NCBI RefSeq assembly: GCF_000307165.1
Contig: NC_018704.1
Coordinates: forward strand, 62,001-126,000
Origin: Amphibacillus xylanus NBRC 15112
Lineage (GTDB): Bacteria > Bacillota > Bacilli > Bacillales > Amphibacillaceae
Direction: 5' to 3'
Length of the DNA stretch: 64,000 nucleotides
In this document: one piece after another, positions 8,360 through 15,456 of the stretch
Position numbering within the stretch: the first letter of the stretch is position 1
How the letters are laid out: the number at the start of each line of letters is the position of its first letter
Translations under genes and position numbers: made by a program
Notes under the pieces: generated by a model
What the model saw: only the letters and a program-made list of their open reading frames with translations
Database searches by the model: none
Told to the model about the DNA's origin: nothing

Positions 8360-8399
8360 ATAAGATAGCGAGAGACTCTTTATAAAAGAGCCTTTCGCT
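8360..8399 (-). terminator. Intrinsic terminator of ndh2
   Basis: On the minus strand AGCGAAAGGCTCTTT pairs with AAAGAGTCTCTCGCT (one mismatch, one wobble) around a 3-base loop, followed by a U-rich tail. It separates ndh2 from eetA, so eetA needs its own promoter. Confidence 0.75.
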
Positions 8400-8429
8400 G
8401 ATCAATTTTAAAAATATTTAATTAAACAA

Positions 8430-10292
8430 TTACTTGTCTCGATAGATCGATTGTTCTTTTCCGTACCAGAAGCGGCCTAATTTATTTTGAACATATGGAA
8501 TTACCCAGTAATCAAGACCGAACGTTCTACCTGATCCATTCATTAAAGCGATAGACGCTGGTAGAGCCCAAACTTTATCCCAACCAAGCATAGCAGATAG
8601 AGTAAACATTGTTAGGAAAGCAACACTTGCTGCGTTAGCTAACCATGTAAATAAACCAAAGATAATTGCAAGACCAATCGCGATTTCAATGAATACCATC
8701 ATTTTTTGCATAAATAGAGCTACTTCAACATTTGGCATCATAATTTCCATGATCCAAGCAAACCAACCAGGCATTTCACTTAAGATAGGCTCTGCCCAAT
8801 CTGTTGCTGCGTCTGTTGCACCACTAGTAGGATCTTGTAGCCAAGGGTATGTCATGTTTACAGTTGACGTACGTAACCATGAGTCCTCACCAATACCTTT
8901 AAATAACAATGGTAAGTCACTAAAGCTTGAAGTTGCTTTCTGCCAGATTTCCTGACCCCATAATTTAGCGCCACCTTCTGCTAACCAAAAGGCACCGACA
9001 AATATACGAAGTGGTAAGCTCCAAAGGACATTTCCATAACGTGTTAAGAGATTACGGAATATATTACGTTTGTCTCTCGTTTGGAAGAATTCGTGTTGTA
9101 CATATTTAAACATGTAGTATCCACTGCCAATTGTGAATAAGTAGAATAGGTTCACAAGGTGTTTTACAAAGTTTGCAAACCATCCACTTAGGTGGATACC
9201 CATTAAGTTAGCCACACCATAGCGTGCACCAATTGATACCATAATACCATGGTATTTACCTTCGTAAGCAGTCTTTTCTCCGCCTGTAATATCAGCAATG
9301 ATATTTTTAGCAGCAGTTGAACCTGTTTGTTCAGCAGCCTCAACAATTTGAGGTGTTGGTTTTCCTTCTTCTTCTTCAAAATATGCAAGGTCTCCAACAA
9401 CATAGACACCTTCATATTGTTCAGATTCCATATACTGATTAACTTTTAGACGACGAGCATGAGCTTTTTCCATACCGTATTCTGCAGTATCAGAATTAGC
9501 TTGAATACCGGCTGTCCATGCTAATGTATACGTTGGAATTGTCGATTTATCCATAATAACTACTTCATCTTCACGTACTTCAACAATTGGTGAGTTTTTT
9601 AAAATTTTAACACCATTTTTAACTAAATATGCTTCTGCTTTATCCGCTTCACGGCGTTCTAGCATGTTTAAAATAGTTGTTGCTGCTTCTACAACGTATA
9701 GAGTAATTTCTTCTGGATCAATCTTATTGTCTATTGCTAAACGATCTCTCCACTCAATAAATTCACCGACTAATTCAATTCCAGTAAAGCCAGATCCACA
9801 AACAACAAATGTAAGCATAGCACGACGCTTAGCCTCATTATGTTCTACTGCTGCAGCTGCTACTGTTTTTTCAATATGAGATCTTAATCTAATTGCATCT
9901 TCAAATGACCATAATGTGAAGGCATGTTCTTTAACGCCTGGAGTTTTAAAGTCATTTGGCTCTGCACCCATTCCTAAGATTAAGTAATCAAATGGATACT
10001 CACCGTTTTCAGTTTTTACGGTTTTTGTATCATGATCAACATGAGTCACATTATCTGTGACAAGATTTACTTTTGTGCGATTAAATAAACGTCGCAGGTC
10101 AAACTGAATGGCATCCGGTTCAACGCGATGTGTCGCTACTTCGTGCAATTCTGTCATCATCGTATGGTAAGAGTGGCGGTCAATTAAAGTAATTGAGATA
10201 GAATCATCTTTTTTAAACTTTTTAGCTAATTTCTTAGCTGCATGGACACCAGCATATCCAGCACCGATGATAACAATGTTTTTGTTAGCCAT
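8430..10292 (-). CDS. ndh2: Type II NADH dehydrogenase fused to a DoxX-like membrane domain (EET Ndh2)
   Basis: 620 residues, about 220 longer than an ordinary NDH-2. The N-terminal 400 residues have the FAD Rossmann motif (VIIGAGYAGVHAAKKL near 6-21), the NADH motif (CGSGFTGIELVGEF, near 165) and the VYVVGDLAY flavin motif. The extension has a helix at about 422-444, a long loop (445-523), and helices at about 524-548, 553-570 and 575-590, like DoxX domains. The basic segment before the first helix and the basic C-terminus place both ends in the cytoplasm and the long loop outside. That loop holds D487-P-T-S490-G-A-T493, matching the D-x-x-[S/T]-G-A-T pattern flavinylated by ApbE enzymes. 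It transcribes divergently from fmnB. A GAGGAGAGGAAA site fixes the start. Confidence 0.92.
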   Translation of the reverse strand: MANKNIVIIGAGYAGVHAAKKLAKKFKKDDSISITLIDRHSYHTMMTELHEVATHRVEPDAIQFDLRRLFNRTKVNLVTDNVTHVDHDTKTVKTENGEYPFDYLILGMGAEPNDFKTPGVKEHAFTLWSFEDAIRLRSHIEKTVAAAAVEHNEAKRRAMLTFVVCGSGFTGIELVGEFIEWRDRLAIDNKIDPEEITLYVVEAATTILNMLERREADKAEAYLVKNGVKILKNSPIVEVREDEVVIMDKSTIPTYTLAWTAGIQANSDTAEYGMEKAHARRLKVNQYMESEQYEGVYVVGDLAYFEEEEGKPTPQIVEAAEQTGSTAAKNIIADITGGEKTAYEGKYHGIMVSIGARYGVANLMGIHLSGWFANFVKHLVNLFYLFTIGSGYYMFKYVQHEFFQTRDKRNIFRNLLTRYGNVLWSLPLRIFVGAFWLAEGGAKLWGQEIWQKATSSFSDLPLLFKGIGEDSWLRTSTVNMTYPWLQDPTSGATDAATDWAEPILSEMPGWFAWIMEIMMPNVEVALFMQKMMVFIEIAIGLAIIFGLFTWLANAASVAFLTMFTLSAMLGWDKVWALPASIALMNGSGRTFGLDYWVIPYVQNKLGRFWYGKEQSIYRDK

Positions 10293-10644
10293 TGTTTTCC
10301 TCTCCTCTATTAAAAATTTATAAATACAAAGTGTAAACAGTGTGAATAACTGAACAACGATAACTATTGTAGCCTTGTTTTGTAGCCTTGTCTAGGGTTT
10401 TTAAAGATTTTATATAAAAAATAGTGTAAAGTTTACATAGTTTTTATATTTGCGAAATAAATAACACGAAAAAGGGCGATAAATGTATTCACTTCTCTAA
10501 TAAAACACGTTAAAATGAGGCATGTATTTAGAAACAAAAACTGTTAACATTATTCGAAAATTATCAAAACATGTTATTTTAGTATAGTTAAATAAGATTT
10601 GGTTAGTATGTTTTAAAATCGGCTATTAAGGAGAGATATGTTAA
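10293..10644. promoter_or_regulatory. Divergent control region between ndh2 and fmnB
   Basis: These 352 bases without a gene hold three ordered elements. A Rex-like imperfect palindrome lies at 10340-10357 (TGTGAA-TAAC-TGAACAA, consensus TTGTGAA-N4-TTCACAA). Two tandem copies of TGTAGCCTTGT lie 13 bp apart at 10368-10378 and 10381-10391. A perfect palindrome TGTAAA-G-TTTACA lies at 10435-10447. A TATAGT -10-like element for fmnB is at 10583-10588 without a clear -35. No ORF or RNA gene was seen. Confidence 0.5.
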
Positions 10645-11685
10645 ATGATTAAACATAAATTATTATGCGTCGTATTTATCTGCCTATTCATGTTGACAGC
10701 TTGCTCAACGGATGGGAATAATTTACTCGATTCGCCACATAAGCAAACTAAGTTCTTATTGGGGACGATTGTTAATTTAAGCGTATATGATGCAGATAAA
10801 GAATATGTGATTGAAAAGGCAATGGATCTCATTGAAGAATTAGAGTATGTAATTAGTGATGAGATTAAAGGCACTGAGGTTGATCAAATTAATCAACATG
10901 CAGGAGTCAAGCCGATTTCAGTGTCGGACGAGCTTTATTATTTAATCGAACAAAGTATTGCCTATGGTGAAAAATCAGATGGTGGATTTGATGTCACGGT
11001 AGGTCCATTAACGAATTTATGGCGAATTGGCTATGATGATGCGAGAAAACCAGAACTAGATGAGATTGAACAGGTATTGCCATTAATAGATGATCAGAAA
11101 ATTCAACTGAACCCGGAAGATCAATCCGTATTTTTAATGGAAAAAGGGATGCAACTTGATTTTGGTGCGATTGCTAAGGGCTATATTACCGATCAGGTAC
11201 ATGAACTATTTCTTGCTGAAAATGTTACCTCAGCAATTATTGATTTAGGTGGAAATATATTTGTAATGGGAAATCGTTCAAATGGCGATAAATGGTCAGT
11301 AGGAATCCAAAATCCATTTCTAGCACGTGGTGAGATTATTGGAGGAATCAAGGCGACAGATCAGTCAATTGTTACATCAGGTATATATGAGCGATATCTA
11401 GAGGTTGATGGGGTCAAGTATCACCATTTATTAGATCCAACTACAGGATATCCTTTTGATAATGAGATTGCGGGTGTAACAATAGTAAGTAAAGCATCAA
11501 TTGACGGAGACGCTTTATCGACAGTTGTATTTGCCAAGGGTCTGGAAGAAGGAAAAGCTTTTATTGAATCCTTTGATGGGGCTGAGGCGATTTTCATTAC
11601 AAAGGATCGGCAGGTTGTGTTAAGTACAGGTTTAGCTGATCAATTCGAATTGACGAACGATCAATTTGAGATTATAGAGAATTAG
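10645..11685 (+). CDS. fmnB: FmnB, ApbE-type FMN transferase lipoprotein
   Basis: 346 residues with a lipoprotein signal ending L-T-A-C (Cys20), so it is anchored on the outer face. ApbE family motifs are present in order: GGFDVTVGPLTNLWRIG (near 112-128), the FAD/Mg site LDFGAIAKGY, IIDLGGNIFVMG, HHLLDPTTGYP and DGDALSTVVF. It splits FAD and transfers FMN to a Thr in S/T-G-A-T motifs of extracytoplasmic proteins. First gene of the plus-strand arm, 14 bases before dmkA. A site AAGGAGA lies 10 bases before the ATG. A substrate with an FMN_bind domain is not encoded here; Ndh2 is the only nearby protein found with the target motif. Confidence 0.93.
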   Translation: MIKHKLLCVVFICLFMLTACSTDGNNLLDSPHKQTKFLLGTIVNLSVYDADKEYVIEKAMDLIEELEYVISDEIKGTEVDQINQHAGVKPISVSDELYYLIEQSIAYGEKSDGGFDVTVGPLTNLWRIGYDDARKPELDEIEQVLPLIDDQKIQLNPEDQSVFLMEKGMQLDFGAIAKGYITDQVHELFLAENVTSAIIDLGGNIFVMGNRSNGDKWSVGIQNPFLARGEIIGGIKATDQSIVTSGIYERYLEVDGVKYHHLLDPTTGYPFDNEIAGVTIVSKASIDGDALSTVVFAKGLEEGKAFIESFDGAEAIFITKDRQVVLSTGLADQFELTNDQFEIIEN

Positions 11686-11699
11686 AAAGAAGGATAAAG

Positions 11700-12641
11700 A
11701 TGTCATTTAAAGTGTTTTTAAAACTAGCTGAAATTCAAACGAAAATAGCAAGCTTCTTCCCGTTTTTAATTGGAGCGTTATTTGTTACGTATCGTTATCA
11801 AAGTTTTGACTGGAGAAATACGCTTATTTTCTTTGTTGCGCTACTTTTATTTGATTTAACAACAACAGTAATTAATAACTATATGGATTATAAAAAGGCG
11901 AGTTCTGAACAATATCGTCGAGAGCATAACATTATTAGTCAGGAGAGCATCCCGTTACCACTTGTTAGGTTAACAATCATGACGATGCTCATCATATCAA
12001 CTGGCTTAGGAATTTGGCTTGTTTACAGAACAGATTTATTAGTGTTATTTATCGGTATGCTAAGCTTTGCTATTGGGATCTTTTATACTTTCGGACCGAT
12101 TCCACTGTCACGAATGCCGTTAGGGGAAGTGTTTTCAGGCGTGACAATGGGCTTTGGTATTATATTTCTAACGATTTATATTAATGCTTATACTGAAGGG
12201 ATTGCTAATCTCAGTTTCGGAGCAGGCATCGCTCAACTTAATGTGAACCTATTATTGCTGTTAGAAATTGCATTGGTTTCTTTGCCTAGTGTGTTGACGA
12301 TTTCCAACCTTATGCTAGCCAATAATATTTGCGATTTAGAAGAAGATATTAAAAACCATCGCTTTACCTTGCCTTATTACATTGGGAAAAAGAACGCGGT
12401 TTATCTCTTTAACCTACTGTATATCCTTGTCATTTTAAGTATTATTGTTGCAGTAGCTTTAGATATATATCCAGTAGTTTTATTAGGTATTGTGCTAATT
12501 ATTTTTCCGTTATTTAAAAATATTAAAGCTTTCAACAAGGAACAAATTAAGCATAAAACATTTTCAGTAGCAGTAAAAAACTTAGTACTGATTAACGGGG
12601 CAATAGTTGTGTTGCTATCAATAGCATTACTTTGGATGTGA
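11700..12641 (+). CDS. dmkA: UbiA/MenA-family prenyltransferase, DmkA-like
   Basis: 313 residues, eight or nine membrane segments, UbiA superfamily. Both Asp-rich motifs can be read: TTVINNYMDYKKA near residues 55-67 and ANNICDLEEDIKNHRFTLP near 206-224. It would attach a polyprenyl chain to 1,4-dihydroxy-2-naphthoate, giving demethylmenaquinone. Its place between fmnB and the ECF genes matches the dedicated DmkA of EET loci. No menaquinone methyltransferase is nearby, consistent with a separate demethylmenaquinone pool. It follows an AGAAGGA site. A general MenA role is an alternative if no other menA exists in the genome. Confidence 0.88.
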   Translation: MSFKVFLKLAEIQTKIASFFPFLIGALFVTYRYQSFDWRNTLIFFVALLLFDLTTTVINNYMDYKKASSEQYRREHNIISQESIPLPLVRLTIMTMLIISTGLGIWLVYRTDLLVLFIGMLSFAIGIFYTFGPIPLSRMPLGEVFSGVTMGFGIIFLTIYINAYTEGIANLSFGAGIAQLNVNLLLLLEIALVSLPSVLTISNLMLANNICDLEEDIKNHRFTLPYYIGKKNAVYLFNLLYILVILSIIVAVALDIYPVVLLGIVLIIFPLFKNIKAFNKEQIKHKTFSVAVKNLVLINGAIVVLLSIALLWM

Positions 12642-12648
12642 TTAAGTG

Positions 12649-13473
12649 ATGAATAGAAACGGACAAGAGGAAATCGTAACATTTGAAAATGTGTCATATC
12701 GGTATGATCTTAGAAGTGAACAATATGCATTATCGGATGTTACTTTTTCGGTAAAGCGTGGTGAATGGCTAACGGTATTAGGAGCCAATGGATCAGGAAA
12801 ATCTACGCTTGCAAGATTAATGGTCGGTTTAGCAAATCCGGAATCAGGTTCAATCCTAGTCGATGGACAGTCTTTCGATCAATCAAGCAGATCCAATTTA
12901 TTAGGAAAGATTGGCATTGTGTTTCAGAATCCGGATAATCAATTTATTGGCACAACTGTTCAGGATGATGTCGCTTTTAGTCTTGAAAATTTAAACTTAC
13001 CTTACGAAGAGATGAAAATTAGAGTAGAGAAAGCTCTAAAGCTAGTAGGGATGTATGAGTTAAGAGAAAAAGACCCATCTCAATTGTCGGGTGGCCAAAA
13101 GCAACGAGTTGCGATCGCAGGAGTGTTGGCACTAGAACCAGAAATCATGATATTTGATGAAGCGTTTATTATGTTAGATCCCAAAAGTCGAAAACAGCTC
13201 TTATATGACCTTAAATTGATTCAACAACAGTATAGGCTAACTGTGATCTCAATTACACATGATCATTTTGAAACAACATTAGCAGATCGATTACTTGTAC
13301 TATCTGAAGGTAAAATTAAAGATCAAGGTGATCTTCGAGATGTTTTTATGCGTAATAAGGGGATTACCCCTCCATTTTCTGAGCAATTCCGTAGAAAACT
13401 GAAGCAACGAGGGATTCAAGTGCCCGATAGGTATATGACAAATGATGAATTGGTGGAATGGCTATGCAAATAA
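12649..13473 (+). CDS. ecfA1: ECF transporter ATPase A1
   Basis: About 274 residues, ABC ATPase of the energy-coupling-factor class. Walker A is GANGSGKSTL (about 41-50), the signature is SQLSGGQKQRVAIAG, Walker B is EIMIFDEA and the switch His is in SITHDHFE. The residues after the catalytic Glu read FIMLDP instead of the common TSMLDP. The gene overlaps ecfA2 by a few bases and follows dmkA at once; ATG 12649 or GTG 12646 could start it. With ecfA2 and ecfT it makes an energising module, here probably for flavin movement across the membrane. Confidence 0.9.
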   Translation: MNRNGQEEIVTFENVSYRYDLRSEQYALSDVTFSVKRGEWLTVLGANGSGKSTLARLMVGLANPESGSILVDGQSFDQSSRSNLLGKIGIVFQNPDNQFIGTTVQDDVAFSLENLNLPYEEMKIRVEKALKLVGMYELREKDPSQLSGGQKQRVAIAGVLALEPEIMIFDEAFIMLDPKSRKQLLYDLKLIQQQYRLTVISITHDHFETTLADRLLVLSEGKIKDQGDLRDVFMRNKGITPPFSEQFRRKLKQRGIQVPDRYMTNDELVEWLCK

Positions 13474-14321
13474 AATTTGATCAAGTTAAAGCTGATTATC
13501 AATTAGGCCCAATTCGTGCCATGAATATTATTGATGATTTTTCACTTCAGATCTCTCAGGGGACATTTTCAGCAGTTATAGGAAAAACAGGTGCTGGGAA
13601 GACAAGTATGCTTAAACTAATCAATGGATTATTGATCCCTTCGTCAGGATCGGTACAAGTTGAAGAAGTCACGATCAATAAACAAACTAAGAATTCAGAG
13701 TTAAATAAGATTAGAAAGCGTGTCGGGATGGTTTTTCAGTTTCCTGAGAATCAGCTTTTTGCTGAAACGGTAGCAGATGATATTGCCTTTGGTCCGAAAA
13801 ATTTTGGTTTCACACGTGATCAAGTTGATCGAGTTGTGTTAGATAGTCTTAAGCAAGTCGGGTTAAGTGAAGATCTTTTATCGAGATCGCCATTTTCATT
13901 ATCAGGAGGACAAAAGAGGCGTGTGGCATTAGCGGGTGTTCTTGCAACAAGACCTGATATTTTAGTATTAGACGAACCTGGAGCAGGTTTAGACTCAGAA
14001 GGAAAACAGGAAATTTTCTCATTACTAAAAACGTTAAATCAAACTGAATCGATGACGATTTTAGTTGTGACGCATGATATGAATGACGTCTTAAAATATG
14101 CTGATTATGTATTATTAATGGATAAGGGTAAATTAGTTTGCTATGAAGAGATTGAATCATTCTTTAGTAATCAGAGTCAGCTGGAAAGGTGGGATCTTGA
14201 CCTACCGGATGTCGTTCATCTGCAACGACAAATAGAGCAAAAAACTGGGATACAGTTTAAAAGAGTCTCACTATCAAAATCTATGTTAATTGATCAACTT
14301 ATTGAGGAAAAATTATTATGA
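13464..14321 (+). CDS. ecfA2: ECF transporter ATPase A2
   Basis: About 285 residues, the second ECF ATPase. Walker A is GKTGAGKTSM (normally GHTGSGKST, so the last Ser is Thr followed by Ser), Q-loop VFQFPENQLF, signature SLSGGQKRRVALAG, Walker B ILVLDEPGAGLD, switch His in VVTHDMND. The VFQFPE phrase is typical of EcfA2. ATG 13464 is preferred over ATG 13458 for ribosome-site spacing (GGTGGA just before). It overlaps the end of ecfA1 and its stop overlaps the ecfT start by 4 bases, so the three are translationally coupled. Confidence 0.9.
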   Translation: MQIKFDQVKADYQLGPIRAMNIIDDFSLQISQGTFSAVIGKTGAGKTSMLKLINGLLIPSSGSVQVEEVTINKQTKNSELNKIRKRVGMVFQFPENQLFAETVADDIAFGPKNFGFTRDQVDRVVLDSLKQVGLSEDLLSRSPFSLSGGQKRRVALAGVLATRPDILVLDEPGAGLDSEGKQEIFSLLKTLNQTESMTILVVTHDMNDVLKYADYVLLMDKGKLVCYEEIESFFSNQSQLERWDLDLPDVVHLQRQIEQKTGIQFKRVSLSKSMLIDQLIEEKLL

Positions 14322-15139
14322 ACAAATTAATCTTAGGACGGTATTTCCCGGGGAATTCATTAATACATCAACTTGATCCACGAGCAAAGCTATGCTTAGC
14401 CATTTATTTTATTGCGTTGTTATTTTTTGTGAACTCGATTGTTGGATATTTATTAATGATTGGATTTGTGTTTTGTGTCATTAAATTAACTGGCGTGTCA
14501 GTTCGTATCTACTTAAGAGGAATTAGGCCGTTAATATGGCTCATTTTAATGGCTGTCTTTTTTCGAGTGATCTTTACAGCAGGTGGTACAATATTTGTCA
14601 GTAAAGGACCGATAGCCATTTCAAGTTATGGATTACTATTAGGTTTTTATACTTTCAATCGATTTGTATTAATTATACTCATCTCAACAGTTTTGACGTT
14701 AACGACAAAGCCTGTCGATTTAACAGATGCCATTGATGCTCTATTAAAGCCGCTTCGCCTTATTGGGATCTCGACATCAGAATTTTCATTAATGCTATCA
14801 ATATCATTACGTTTTATACCGAATTTACTAGATGAGACGCAGAAAGTACTTGATGCTCAACGTGCTAGAGGAGTTGAGTTTGGTGAAGGACGGCTAACGG
14901 AACAAATGAAGAAAATAGTTCCATTAATTATCCCACTATTTTCAAGTTCATTGAAACGGGCTGAGGAAATGGCTGATGTGTTAGAAGTAAGAGGTTATCA
15001 ACCGGGTCAGAAGCGTTCAAGTTTCCGCCGGTTATCTTGGCAGATGCGCGATACAATTAGCCTCGTGCTGATGGGCTGTTTAACAATTGGAGTGGTCGTG
15101 TTAAATCAATTAACTTTATTCGAACGGTGGATCTATTAA
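14318..15139 (+). CDS. ecfT: ECF transporter transmembrane subunit T (FmnA-like)
   Basis: 273 residues with five or six hydrophobic segments. It carries the two coupling motifs with A-R-G: LDAQRARGVEF near residue 182 and ADVLEVRGYQ near 222, plus the N-terminal IHQLDPRAKL. EcfT links the two ATPases to a substrate-binding S component. No S component (such as RibU) is in the window, so one must be shared from elsewhere. In Listeria the EET locus has its own T subunit, FmnA, used to supply flavin outside the cell; this gene is in the equivalent place. Confidence 0.9.
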   Translation: MNKLILGRYFPGNSLIHQLDPRAKLCLAIYFIALLFFVNSIVGYLLMIGFVFCVIKLTGVSVRIYLRGIRPLIWLILMAVFFRVIFTAGGTIFVSKGPIAISSYGLLLGFYTFNRFVLIILISTVLTLTTKPVDLTDAIDALLKPLRLIGISTSEFSLMLSISLRFIPNLLDETQKVLDAQRARGVEFGEGRLTEQMKKIVPLIIPLFSSSLKRAEEMADVLEVRGYQPGQKRSSFRRLSWQMRDTISLVLMGCLTIGVVVLNQLTLFERWIY

Positions 15140-15178
15140 AAAAAGTGTTTCAACTAAATTTAGTTGAAACACTTTTTT
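15139..15178. terminator. Bidirectional terminator between ecfT and tRNA-Met
   Basis: A perfect 40-base palindrome whose arms start AAAAAAGTGTTTCAAC and end in six T. It begins at the last base of the ecfT stop codon and lies 3' to the convergent tRNA-Met, so it can end both transcripts. Confidence 0.92.
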
Positions 15179-15185
15179 GTTTTAG

Positions 15186-15259
15186 TAGCGGCGGAGGGAG
15201 TCGAACCCACGACCTTTCGGGTATGAACCGAACGCTCTCGCCAGCTGAGCTACACCGCC
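15186..15259 (-). tRNA. tRNA-Met (CAT)
   Basis: The reverse strand folds as a 74-base tRNA starting GGCGGTGTAGCTCAG, anticodon CAT in GGTTCATACC, T-arm GGGTTCGACTCCC, ending CCGCCGCTA. It matches the elongator tRNA-Met kept near spoIIE in B. subtilis and is not the initiator (no CGCGGGG start). The following bases are CTA, so CCA is not fully encoded. Confidence 0.9.
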
Positions 15260-15358
15260 ATCATATAATTTTTAAAAGACACAAGTGATATCATACAATA
15301 GCATTTAAACTATGTCAATAGATTTTTTGAAAATAATTAATAAAGTGTCAATAGAAAA

Positions 15359-15424
15359 TGTCGAAGGATTCTTTTGATTCGAACTGAAATTTTGACAAAT
15401 TATCTCTGTTAGTTGTGTTTTAAT
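15359..15424 (+). promoter_or_regulatory. Spo0A-type spoIIE promoter with 21-bp spacing
   Basis: TTGACA at 15392-15397 and TTTAAT at 15419-15424 are 21 bp apart, the unusual spacing known for Spo0A-activated sigma-A promoters such as spoIIE and spoIIG. A perfect 0A core TGTCGAA lies at 15359-15365, and a second weaker TTCGAA is at 15378-15383. Confidence 0.75.
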
Positions 15425-15456
15425 AGACAACATACTAATAAAGAGGTGAGCGGACA

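Noticed and set aside
10435-10447. Reading TGTAAA-G-TTTACA as an Fnr or Crp box
   Set aside because: Fnr/Crp sites have TGTGA-N6-TCACA with a longer gap; here the centre is one base, so only an unnamed palindrome is reported.
10641-10874. Minus-strand frame of 77 codons in the ndh2-fmnB region
   Set aside because: It lies opposite the FmnB signal peptide and N-terminus and lacks a ribosome site; the fmnB frame has lipobox and family motifs.
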